NCBI GenBank assembly: GCA_028293625.1
Contig: JAQGOL010000029.1
Coordinates: forward strand, 248,001-312,000
Origin: Chthoniobacteraceae bacterium
GTDB lineage: Bacteria > Verrucomicrobiota > Verrucomicrobiia > Chthoniobacterales > Chthoniobacteraceae
Direction: 5' to 3'
DNA: 64,000 bases
The translations under genes and the position numbers were made by a program. Shown here in pieces: positions 52,964 to 60,623 of this stretch (the stretch's first letter is position 1; every line of letters starts with the position of its first letter). The notes below the pieces were generated by a model, which had not been told where the DNA came from, made no database searches, and saw only the letters and a list, made by a program, of their open reading frames with translations.

Positions 52964-55900
52964 TTACTCCACTTTCCGCATTTCAAGTCCTGAACTCGGC
53001 ACGGCGCCGGTGCGTTCAAGTTTGCCCCAGCCAACCAACGCGCCTTTGAGCGCACGCAGAATCGACTTCCAGATGACCCATGCCAGAAGGGGACGGTAAA
53101 CCAGCCGCATCGGTATAATAAGAAAAGCCTGCCGCAACCGTTCTCCCTCCATCGCGCAGGCCAGGGTCGCCAGGAAAATGTCGAGGGCGAAGAAGATGAC
53201 GATGTAATACCAGATGGCGCCGGCGTGCCCAAGAAAGACGGAGTAAAAGAGGATGAAATCAACGAGCGGGGTCAGCGCCACGAGCGCGATTTGGAAAAAC
53301 CAGACACTCGGCAGACTAAACCATCCAAGCCCCGGAAAACGGCTGCTAAAAAGCAGGTCGCCATGTTTCCAGAGGCATTGCATGGTGCCGAATGCCCAGC
53401 GAAACCGTTGCTTGGCGAGCGTCGCAAACGTTTCGGGCGCCTCGGTCCAGGCGACCGCATCGGGGGCATATTCGATACGGTAACCGAGCCGGTGCAGCGT
53501 CAGTGTCAGGTCGGTGTCCTCGGCCAATGTATCGTGCGAAAAACCGCCGGCCGCTTCGATCGCACTTTTTCGAAACGCACTGATGGCGCCGGGCACGACC
53601 GTGATGCAATTAAGCGCCGTGTAAGCGCGCCGATCGAGGTTGAATCCGCAGATGTATTCAAGGCTCTGGCAGCGTGCAAGGAAGGTGCGTAGATTACCGA
53701 CACGCGCATGGCCGCTGACCGCGCCGACCAAGGGATTTTCAAAGGCCGCCATCAAAGCGCCGAGCGTCCCGGGTTCAAAGAGGGTGTCCGCGTCCAAAAA
53801 AACGATCATGGCATGGCGGGCTTCGGCCAGGCCATGGCGAAGCGCGCCCGACTTTCCCGAGTTGGACTGGCGCAGCAATCGGACGCGCGGCTCGGTATCG
53901 GCAAGGAGCTGAATTTGCGCTGCCGTGTCGTCTTTGGAACCGTCATCAACCACCAGAATTTCAAAGTCGCCGCGGTAATCGGTATCAAGGACTGAACGCA
54001 CGGTCTTTTGAATCAACTTCCCTTCGTTGTATGCGGCAATAATCACACTGAGCGGCGGCTCTTTGCCGATCGCGGCGCCGGGCGCCCTGGCATGATGCCG
54101 GTGCGCGAGCCACGCCACCACCAGTGTGCGGATCACCACGAGCGCCGTGGCGAAAATCATGAATGACCAGAAAAACTCCACGATGCCGTGCCAGATCCGA
54201 AATCCGGTGCCCGCGACCATTCGTTCGACCGGTTGCGTCGTGTTGCTTAAAGGCATCAGTTCGTCGCGCGGGATGTGAAGCAATTCGCCCAGGGAGACAA
54301 TCCGATCGCCCCGGGTTTGGAGGTATTCAATGATTTTGGGCAGCGCCTCCACCGTCTCGGAGCGATCGCCGCCCGCGTCGTGCAGCAGGACGATATTTCC
54401 TTCACTGCGCAGTTCCCGCACCCGTTCAAGAATGACATCGACGCCCGGTTGCGACCAATCCTGGGGATCGATTTTTTCAAGCACCAGCGTGTAATTGAGT
54501 TCGTCCTGGGCCAACGCGAGCGGCGCCAGCTCCGCCAGATTGGCCGGAGTGGAATCGGCGTTGTAAGGAGGACGAAAGAGCGTGGTGGAACGTCCTGTAA
54601 TACTTTCGATTACACGCTGGGTCATGTTGAGCTCCAGGCGCATCCGGAACTCCGACATCAATGCCAGATTGGAGTGCGAATACGTATGGTTGCCGATCTC
54701 GTGGCCTTCCCTCACAATCCGCTCCACAAGTCCGGGATAATCCTCGGCATTTTGGCCAATCACAAAAAAGCATGCCTTGAGGCCGTTTGCCTTGAGGATA
54801 TCGAGGATCTTTGGTGTCCATTCCGGGTCGGGCCCGTCATCAAAAGTAATCGCCACCTCGTGTTCGCTACCGGCGCCCTGATGATAAAGAATCGGGTAGG
54901 TTGGGAAATCGACGTATTTGGCGCGCAGCAACCCGCGGGCATCGAGGGTAACGAGGCGACTGCCATCGTCGCGGTTTTTATTGACGCTGACGATTTCGCC
55001 CCGGCCAACATGCGTAATGGTGTCAGTGGCGTGCAGGACGGAGAGCGCTTTGAGCGTCGCTTCGGGAAGCGCGCCGCGCGGTTCAAGCACGTCCCAGATT
55101 TGCGGATCCTCATTGCCGAGCCGGTTGATGCCGATGCCGCCAAGCTTTGCTCCGCGAACAAGCTTAAGGCTGTTGTAAAAAGAGATGGCGTCGAGAAATA
55201 CGATCGTGTGTTCGTCCTCGCCTTCACTGAAGGAAAACTGGCCGTTGTAACCAGGCGCCGCGACGTCGACAAACGCGCCATCCCGGTCCGCGCCCGCGTA
55301 GCTTGCACGGCTCATCGCGTCCTTAAAGCTGATCGTTTCCGCTTTTTTGAGGGTCCGATTCCAATCGTAGGAATAAGCGCCCAGCGCGCCGATCCATTGT
55401 TCGGGATCGCCGTAATCGGCCAGAACGGCAAGCCACCCTTCAATCCACTCCTGGGCGGCGATCGGTCCGGGCGCATCGCTGCCGGAGTTCTCATCGTGCA
55501 GCACGGCGACGAATCGGTCGACAAATTCAGCCAGGGCATCGATGTCGAACGTGTTGAAATCGTCCCCGAGGGCGACCATGAACCAGAGCTCCTTGCCCGC
55601 TGTGTTCAAGGCGTCGGTCATGCTTTTTAGGAGCTCGGTCAGTTTATCGCGGGAGGCGGGATCGACCTGCTCCCAGTTGACAATGACGCCGCCCGCCTTG
55701 CTCTGCACGACGTGGGCGACCAGTTCATTGATGAATGCTTCGCGTTTATCGGCCGGCCCATTCGCGAGGTTCTCCACCGCTTCTGCCTGCCATTCATCAT
55801 GCAAAAGATTATCCAGAATCGGCATGACGGTAAGGCCATGGGCGGCGGCAAACGCCGCCAGTTTTGTGTCCGGCTCGTAAATGAGGCGTCCTTCTGTCTC

Positions 55901-56341
55901 AACCAGTGAGAACGATTCCGGGGCGATATGGGTTAAAGCGCCGGCGTGTTCCTCCAGGGAAGCAAAACTGTTGGAATCCCAGTCGACATAAAATCCAAGC
56001 CGGATCTTGCCGTTGGTCTGTTTGGGTTTGCGCGGTTGCGCACGCACCCGGGCGAGCCGTTCCTGGGCGGCCTGCGATTCGCCGTAATACTTCTGCCAGT
56101 TCATGCCGTTCGGATCGTTGCTTTCCTTTTCGGCCGTGGCTTTGAGTGTCCCTCGCATATCGCGCAGGGCACGCGGCAGCTTGAGCTCGGGCCGCACCAC
56201 GATCGACCAGATAAACCAGATCAATGCCGCGCAACAGAGCACCGTCCAGATCCCGATCACCCGGCGCAGACGCGGCCAGCGAAGCCCTTGTGGATCAAGA
56301 AAAACAAAACGTCGGGGCGGGAGCGATGGCGATTCGGGCAT
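52964..56341 (-). CDS. Trifunctional GH18-like / polysaccharide deacetylase / processive GT2 membrane protein
   Basis: 1125 residues. A membrane helix near residues 28-50 is followed by a GH18-type barrel (about 110-465; GFYVDWDSNSFASLEEH, GVIVNWEQVD where DxxDxDxE is expected, QIWDVLEP). Then a CE4 NodB deacetylase (about 505-690; TFDDGPDPEWTP, IGNHTYSHSN, RPPYNADST, IVLLHDAGGDRS). After another membrane helix comes GT2 (about 765-1010; VIIAAYNEG, VVDDGS, FLDADT, AEDTDLT, QRFRW), then C-terminal membrane helices. The QRFRW and D,D,D signature shows a processive transferase. It likely builds, deacetylates and cuts a beta-linked amino-sugar exopolysaccharide. It is preceded on the same strand by tatD (83 bp) and followed by the GH26-like gene. 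Confidence 0.9.
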   Translation of the reverse strand: MPESPSLPPRRFVFLDPQGLRWPRLRRVIGIWTVLCCAALIWFIWSIVVRPELKLPRALRDMRGTLKATAEKESNDPNGMNWQKYYGESQAAQERLARVRAQPRKPKQTNGKIRLGFYVDWDSNSFASLEEHAGALTHIAPESFSLVETEGRLIYEPDTKLAAFAAAHGLTVMPILDNLLHDEWQAEAVENLANGPADKREAFINELVAHVVQSKAGGVIVNWEQVDPASRDKLTELLKSMTDALNTAGKELWFMVALGDDFNTFDIDALAEFVDRFVAVLHDENSGSDAPGPIAAQEWIEGWLAVLADYGDPEQWIGALGAYSYDWNRTLKKAETISFKDAMSRASYAGADRDGAFVDVAAPGYNGQFSFSEGEDEHTIVFLDAISFYNSLKLVRGAKLGGIGINRLGNEDPQIWDVLEPRGALPEATLKALSVLHATDTITHVGRGEIVSVNKNRDDGSRLVTLDARGLLRAKYVDFPTYPILYHQGAGSEHEVAITFDDGPDPEWTPKILDILKANGLKACFFVIGQNAEDYPGLVERIVREGHEIGNHTYSHSNLALMSEFRMRLELNMTQRVIESITGRSTTLFRPPYNADSTPANLAELAPLALAQDELNYTLVLEKIDPQDWSQPGVDVILERVRELRSEGNIVLLHDAGGDRSETVEALPKIIEYLQTRGDRIVSLGELLHIPRDELMPLSNTTQPVERMVAGTGFRIWHGIVEFFWSFMIFATALVVIRTLVVAWLAHRHHARAPGAAIGKEPPLSVIIAAYNEGKLIQKTVRSVLDTDYRGDFEILVVDDGSKDDTAAQIQLLADTEPRVRLLRQSNSGKSGALRHGLAEARHAMIVFLDADTLFEPGTLGALMAAFENPLVGAVSGHARVGNLRTFLARCQSLEYICGFNLDRRAYTALNCITVVPGAISAFRKSAIEAAGGFSHDTLAEDTDLTLTLHRLGYRIEYAPDAVAWTEAPETFATLAKQRFRWAFGTMQCLWKHGDLLFSSRFPGLGWFSLPSVWFFQIALVALTPLVDFILFYSVFLGHAGAIWYYIVIFFALDIFLATLACAMEGERLRQAFLIIPMRLVYRPLLAWVIWKSILRALKGALVGWGKLERTGAVPSSGLEMRKVE

Positions 56342-56424
56342 GCGGGCGAACCCTTATACTGCAAAGATGCAGATCCCGCGACCTATAACAAACTCGCCCG
56401 GAACAGATCGGATTTGCCGGAGGC

Positions 56425-57282
56425 TTAACCCTGAAACCGGAAGAAGTTGTTCGCCACGGCTTCTGTCTGCGCCGCGATTAATTCCAGGCTGGTTCCCCGG
56501 AGTTGCGCGATCTTTTCGGCCACCAATCGTGTATGGGCAGGCTCGCAGCGTTTGCCCCGGTTCGGCACGGGAGCCAAAAACGGACAATCGGTCTCGACCA
56601 TAAAACTGTGATCGGGAAGGTGCGCGGCGGTTTCCTGCACGGTGGCCGAGTTTTTAAAGGTCACAATCCCGGTAAAAGAGACGAGATGATTCATCCCAAG
56701 GAGATGCCGGGCCTGATCGATTGTTTTCCCAAAACAATGGAATACGGCGCGCAGTTTCCCTTCGTAAGGCGCCAGCTGTTCGACGGTTTCCTCCCAGGCA
56801 TCGCGTTCATGGATGACGACATTGAGACCAAGTTCCACGGCCAGATCGAGCTGTTGTTCAAACACGATCGCCTGCCGGGCTTTGATCGCCCCATCCCGGA
56901 TGGCGGCGGATGGTTCAAACGGATCGTTCAGCGGCATCTCAGCCAGCCAGACCGGTTGCGGCGTCATCATCGCCTGACCCGGCAGCCGATGGTAATCGAT
57001 GCCGATCTCGCCGATGGCAACCACCCGCGGGCTCCGGGCCAGTTCGCGCAACTCCTCGATAAAATCGTCCTCGCATTCCATCGCCGAATTCGGATGCACG
57101 CCGATTGCCGCGTAGACATTGGGAAACGCTTCCGCCAGTGCGACCGCTCGCCGGCTCCCTTCCACCGAGGTCCCGATTGTAATCATCCGATTTACCCCGG
57201 CCATTTCGGCCCGGGCCAGGACTTCGTGGAAGTCGGCCGTGAATTCAGGAAAGTCGAGATGCGCGTGGGTATCGGTAAGCAT
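56425..57282 (-). CDS. tatD: TatD family metal-dependent hydrolase
   Basis: 285 residues. TatD signatures: MLTDTHAHLDFPEF (first His pair), GVHPNSA, VVAIGEIGIDYHR, VVIHERDAWEE, VFHCFGKTI, SFTGIVTF and VETDCPFLAPVPNRGKRCEPA. These are metal ligands of an amidohydrolase-like DNase/hydrolase; TatD homologues act as 3'-exonucleases or deoxyribonucleases. It lies 31 bp downstream of a ThuA gene on the same strand. Nothing suggests a role in the neighbouring sugar genes. Confidence 0.95.
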   Translation of the reverse strand: MLTDTHAHLDFPEFTADFHEVLARAEMAGVNRMITIGTSVEGSRRAVALAEAFPNVYAAIGVHPNSAMECEDDFIEELRELARSPRVVAIGEIGIDYHRLPGQAMMTPQPVWLAEMPLNDPFEPSAAIRDGAIKARQAIVFEQQLDLAVELGLNVVIHERDAWEETVEQLAPYEGKLRAVFHCFGKTIDQARHLLGMNHLVSFTGIVTFKNSATVQETAAHLPDHSFMVETDCPFLAPVPNRGKRCEPAHTRLVAEKIAQLRGTSLELIAAQTEAVANNFFRFQG

Positions 57283-57313
57283 TTACAAAGAGAGCGAAAA
57301 AAGAGCGGGCCGT

Positions 57314-58111
57314 CTACCGTGGCCTGCTTTCGTAGCCGGAGCGAGGTTTGCCGTTGTCGTCGAGTTTGTCGCACGCCCAGAGCAGCCCGCGCGTGACGAG
57401 GTCGAGATAAACGGGATCGCTCATCGTCTGGTTGGAATGGCCAAGCGTGGTGGAGAAAACACGCGCTTTTCCATACGTATTCAACCAGATGCAAACGTGA
57501 TCCTGCTTCGTCTCTTTGCCATACGCCTTGGCGAGGGGAATCACGTCGGGCCAGAGCTTTTCGTTCTTGTAAAGTTCATCCCCGTGGTCGAGCCACTTTT
57601 CGGGAAAGCCTGCCATGACCGGGTGTTCGGCATTGACTCGTTCGATATTGAGATCGCACCCTGTTTCATGACTGCGCGAAGTGATGCCAACCGCCATCCG
57701 CCATTCATCGGTGGCTGCCGCACGGTAGCTGTGGGAGCTGCAATGTAACATGACCGCGGGCACCCCGGCTTTGTGGGCGGCGGCAATCCCTTCCACAAAT
57801 CCGACGTCATCAACGAACCCAAAACATTCGTTGTGAAGGATGAGATCGTAGCCTTTTGCCCAATCGGGCTTTTCGTAAATGCTTACCCGATGTTTGCGTC
57901 CATCGTCGGTGGCGGTTGGAATCCCTTCATGGACAATCGTCCACTCGACGTTGGCTCGGGCGCTGATCCCTTCACTGAGAATTTTTTTCTGGGCGGTGTA
58001 ATCGTGGCAGCATCCGCCGGTCACCATCAGCACGCGGAGCGGTTTTGGTTCCTCGGCAAATAGAGCAGCCGCGAAGAGGAACAATAAAGCGGATAAAATT
58101 CTGGGGAGCAT
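57314..58111 (-). CDS. Secreted ThuA domain protein (copy 1)
   Basis: 265 residues with a signal peptide (LSALLFLFAAALFAEE). ThuA domain (glutamine-amidotransferase-like fold): LRVLMVTGGCCHDYTAQKKIL, GYDLILHNECFG, AVMLHCSSHSYR, CLWLNTYGKARVFSTTLGHSN and YLDLVTRGLLWACDK. ThuA homologues are linked to sugar metabolism (trehalose use in rhizobia); biochemistry is unknown. It is a paralogue of the next gene upstream, sharing the N-terminal and C-terminal segments, so the pair arose by duplication. The signal peptide places it outside the cytoplasm. Confidence 0.93.
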   Translation of the reverse strand: MLPRILSALLFLFAAALFAEEPKPLRVLMVTGGCCHDYTAQKKILSEGISARANVEWTIVHEGIPTATDDGRKHRVSIYEKPDWAKGYDLILHNECFGFVDDVGFVEGIAAAHKAGVPAVMLHCSSHSYRAAATDEWRMAVGITSRSHETGCDLNIERVNAEHPVMAGFPEKWLDHGDELYKNEKLWPDVIPLAKAYGKETKQDHVCIWLNTYGKARVFSTTLGHSNQTMSDPVYLDLVTRGLLWACDKLDDNGKPRSGYESRPR

Positions 58112-58177
58112 GGGGGGGAAATAAGCGGCCGCGCACCCGGTTTTGCCGGAGGCGCGGCCGCGGAAATGGAACGCGGT

Positions 58178-59044
58178 TTACTTGCTGTAACCGGCCTTGG
58201 GCTTGCCGTTGGCGTCGATTTTGTCGCAGGCCCAGAGCAATCCGCCGGTCACCAGATCAAGGTAACGGGCATCGGCGACGGTCTCGTTATTGTGGCCGAT
58301 GGTCGTGCTGAAAACGCGGGTCTTGCCGTTGTAAAGATTGGTCCATGCCACGACTGAGTTGCTCTCGCGGTCGGTGACTTTTTCGGTGCCGTCGGCCTGC
58401 TTTTTCTTGTCGTGGCTGATCTGCTTGCCGCTGACAACACCGTGCGCGCCTTCAAACACTTTGACGTTGTTATAAAGCTCCTCCTTAACGGTCGTCCAAT
58501 CGCTCATCCCCTTGGTGATCGGGTTTTCCTTGTCGGTAAAGCTGAGGGCGATCGGTTCCTGGGGACCGTGGCCGCTTGATTGCAGGCCGAGGTATTCGAA
58601 CCAGTACGAATGCGGCGTCCCAAGCGTGGTCGTCGCCTCGCCGGGATTGCCGATGCGGTAGCAATGCATCGCGCAGTGAAGATTCACGCCCGGAATGCCG
58701 TCCTGATGCGGCTTGAGAACACCTTTGACGACCGCTTCATCGTTCACGTCGGCAGCGCATTCGTCGTGAATGACCACATCGTAACCCTTTGCGTATTCCG
58801 GGTTGCCATAGATGGCGAGCGGCGGCTTGGTGCTTTTGTCATCGGTATGAACCTGGTCGACGACGGCGTTGATGCGCGATTCGATCCCGGCTTTCAAAAT
58901 ATCCTTTTGCTTGGCGTAATCGTGGCAGCAGCCGCCGGTGATCAGCAACACTTTGAGCGGTTTCACCGCCTCCGCGGCAAAGAGCGAGCCTGTGTTCAGG
59001 GCCAGCGCGACGGCGAAGAGAGTTGGGAGGAAAGGGGATTTCAT
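58178..59044 (-). CDS. Secreted ThuA domain protein (copy 2)
   Basis: About 288 residues from the ATG at 59044, chosen because it begins the signal peptide (TLFAVALALNTGSLFAAEAV). ThuA motifs: VLLITGGCCHDYAKQKDIL, GYDVVIHDECAADV, IPGVNLHCAMHCYR and VAWTNLYNGKTRVFSTTIGHNN, YLDLVTGGLLWACDK. It shares these with copy 1, 66 bp downstream, but has a longer middle region (HSYWFEYLGLQSSG). An upstream in-frame methionine was rejected because it would put a polar leader ahead of the signal sequence. A slipin gene is divergent from it. Confidence 0.93.
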   Translation of the reverse strand: MKSPFLPTLFAVALALNTGSLFAAEAVKPLKVLLITGGCCHDYAKQKDILKAGIESRINAVVDQVHTDDKSTKPPLAIYGNPEYAKGYDVVIHDECAADVNDEAVVKGVLKPHQDGIPGVNLHCAMHCYRIGNPGEATTTLGTPHSYWFEYLGLQSSGHGPQEPIALSFTDKENPITKGMSDWTTVKEELYNNVKVFEGAHGVVSGKQISHDKKKQADGTEKVTDRESNSVVAWTNLYNGKTRVFSTTIGHNNETVADARYLDLVTGGLLWACDKIDANGKPKAGYSK

Positions 59045-59188
59045 GTGTGGTAAAGACGAATGCCCGACTCTTTCTTTGGGCGAAAGCTTCAAATGCGATA
59101 AGGCGCGTTCAAAACCCCGGTGGTTTCAGATCAGCGGCTTTTTGACAGACTTGTCCTCAAGGCGCATCACAGTAGTCTGGCGTCTCTT

Positions 59189-59968
59189 ATGGTCTTTTCG
59201 CCTGTGACTCTTGCCTTCCTCATTCTTGGAGTGATTTTGCTTTCAGGGCTGAGGGTTGCTCAGGAATACCAGCGAGGTGTTGTTTTCCGGCTTGGGCGCT
59301 TTACGTCGATACGAGGGCCCGGGTTGTTCTGGATTATTCCGCTCGGAATCGAGCGCGCGGTGATTATCGATATCCGCGTGTCGACCGTCTCCGCGGAACA
59401 GCAGGAAACCATCACTCGCGATAGTGTCACAATCAAAGTGAACGCGGTGCTCTGGTATCGGATCGTCGATGCGGCAAGGTCGGTGATTGCGGTCCGGGAT
59501 GCGCCCGGTGCCGTCTATCAACTCGCACTGACAAGCCTGCGCAATATCATCGGCCAGCACGATCTCGATGAAGTGCTTCAGGAACGCGACAAGATCAATT
59601 CGCTCCTTAAAGAAGGGATCTACGACTCGACAGCCCAATGGGGAATTGAAGTGGAACGTTTTGAAATGAAGGATGTCGAGTTGCCCGAAGCCATGCAGCA
59701 GGTCATGGCGATGCAGGCCGAGGCGATTCGCGAAAAACGGGCGCGCATCATCAAAGCAGAGGCGGAGCTTGAGGCCTCCCACAAATTATCCGCTGCCGCG
59801 GCGCAGATGGCGGAGAACCCCGCGGCGTTGGAATTGCGCCGGATGCAGATGCTCTCGGAGATCGGTTCGGAAAACAACAGCACCACCATCCTGATGATTC
59901 CTTCGGATTTCGTGACGTTGAGCAAGAGTTTGAGCGACTATCTGCGCGAGAAAAGCCCGGGCGGATAA
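59189..59968 (+). CDS. Slipin (SPFH/stomatin-like) protein
   Basis: About 259 residues, classical slipin length. N-terminal membrane hairpin (TLAFLILGVILLSGL), then the stomatin-type sequence EYQRGVVFRLGRFTSIRGPGLFWIIP, TITRDSVTIKVNAVLWYRI, SLRNIIGQHDLDEVLQERDKIN, VERFEMKDVELPEAMQQVM, followed by an Ala/Glu coiled coil and a C-terminal hydrophobic segment (STTILMIPSDF). It is a membrane scaffold often paired with NfeD, but no nfeD gene is next to it here. An upstream in-frame methionine was rejected as it precedes a polar stretch. Confidence 0.94.
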   Translation: MVFSPVTLAFLILGVILLSGLRVAQEYQRGVVFRLGRFTSIRGPGLFWIIPLGIERAVIIDIRVSTVSAEQQETITRDSVTIKVNAVLWYRIVDAARSVIAVRDAPGAVYQLALTSLRNIIGQHDLDEVLQERDKINSLLKEGIYDSTAQWGIEVERFEMKDVELPEAMQQVMAMQAEAIREKRARIIKAEAELEASHKLSAAAAQMAENPAALELRRMQMLSEIGSENNSTTILMIPSDFVTLSKSLSDYLREKSPGG

Positions 59969-60039
59969 CCGATGTGCGGCGGTAGATAAAGTTTCTATCT
60001 TTTTCTTGCGCGGCCGATTTTTGATGGCAATTTTGCCTA

Positions 60040-60480
60040 ATGAAATCGGCTAACTCACTTTTTATCACCCTCGGCCTCGCCGGTGCCTGCGCGGTCGCCT
60101 TGTTATTTACGGATTCCAAACAAATCCGGCAGAAGGCGTCTGACACCTTCCAGTCGATTGCGATTTCATTGAGCGAAAAACCGCCGCAACCGGCCGAGCC
60201 ACCTTCCATTGTTGAAGCGCTTCGCGATGCGCGGATCGCCGCTTCCGAGCCGATCGCGGCGGACGTGCTTTATCGTCAGGTTCGTCTTCCAGCCATTCAC
60301 GAAGGAAACAATTACGGCTGGATCCAATTGCCGCGTGGCACGTTTGTTGACCTGCTGCGCAATGAAGGCGGGACCCTTCTTATTCGCTACGATCAAATCA
60401 CAGTGAGGGTTCCACAATGCGCCGTGGAAGAGGGCGCCGTCATCCTGCGCAAACCTAAAGCAGCGATCACCCGTATTTAA
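60040..60480 (+). CDS. Small membrane-anchored protein with SH3-like domain
   Basis: 146 residues. One N-terminal membrane helix (about 7-24), a linker, and a beta-rich C-terminal module (about 85-135; GWIQLPRGTFVDLLRNEGGTLLIRY) reminiscent of SH3-like domains. I do not recognise the family. It lies between the slipin and the ThuA-PQQ fusion, all on the plus strand. Low-complexity C-runs follow it. Confidence 0.65.
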   Translation: MKSANSLFITLGLAGACAVALLFTDSKQIRQKASDTFQSIAISLSEKPPQPAEPPSIVEALRDARIAASEPIAADVLYRQVRLPAIHEGNNYGWIQLPRGTFVDLLRNEGGTLLIRYDQITVRVPQCAVEEGAVILRKPKAAITRI

Positions 60481-60496
60481 CGTTCGCGGGGTTTCC

Positions 60497-60541
60497 AGTT
60501 CCCCGAAGTTCCCCCCCGGTTCCCCCCCAATTCCCCCCAGT
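60497..60541. repeat. GTTCCCCCCC low-complexity repeat
   Basis: Four imperfect units of GTTCC or ATTCC with C-runs (lengths 4 to 7), immediately after a small membrane-protein gene. Similar in unit to the coding 9-mer repeat at 11311-11368 and reminiscent of the array at 2860-2917. Confidence 0.8.
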
Positions 60542-60623
60542 TGCTCGGATTTGTTGATTTCCACCCCTGGGTGAGGGGAGCGGCTGGCATAGCCGCTCCC
60601 CATCACTCGGGGTTCGTTTTTCC

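Noticed and set aside
54275-55630. Plus-strand open frame of about 450 codons
   Set aside because: Antisense to the GH18-CE4-GT2 gene. GC-rich third positions keep antisense frames open here; the minus-strand frame contains the catalytic motifs.
59969-60039. Weak hairpin with T-run after the slipin gene
   Set aside because: The stem is only about five base pairs, too weak to call a terminator.
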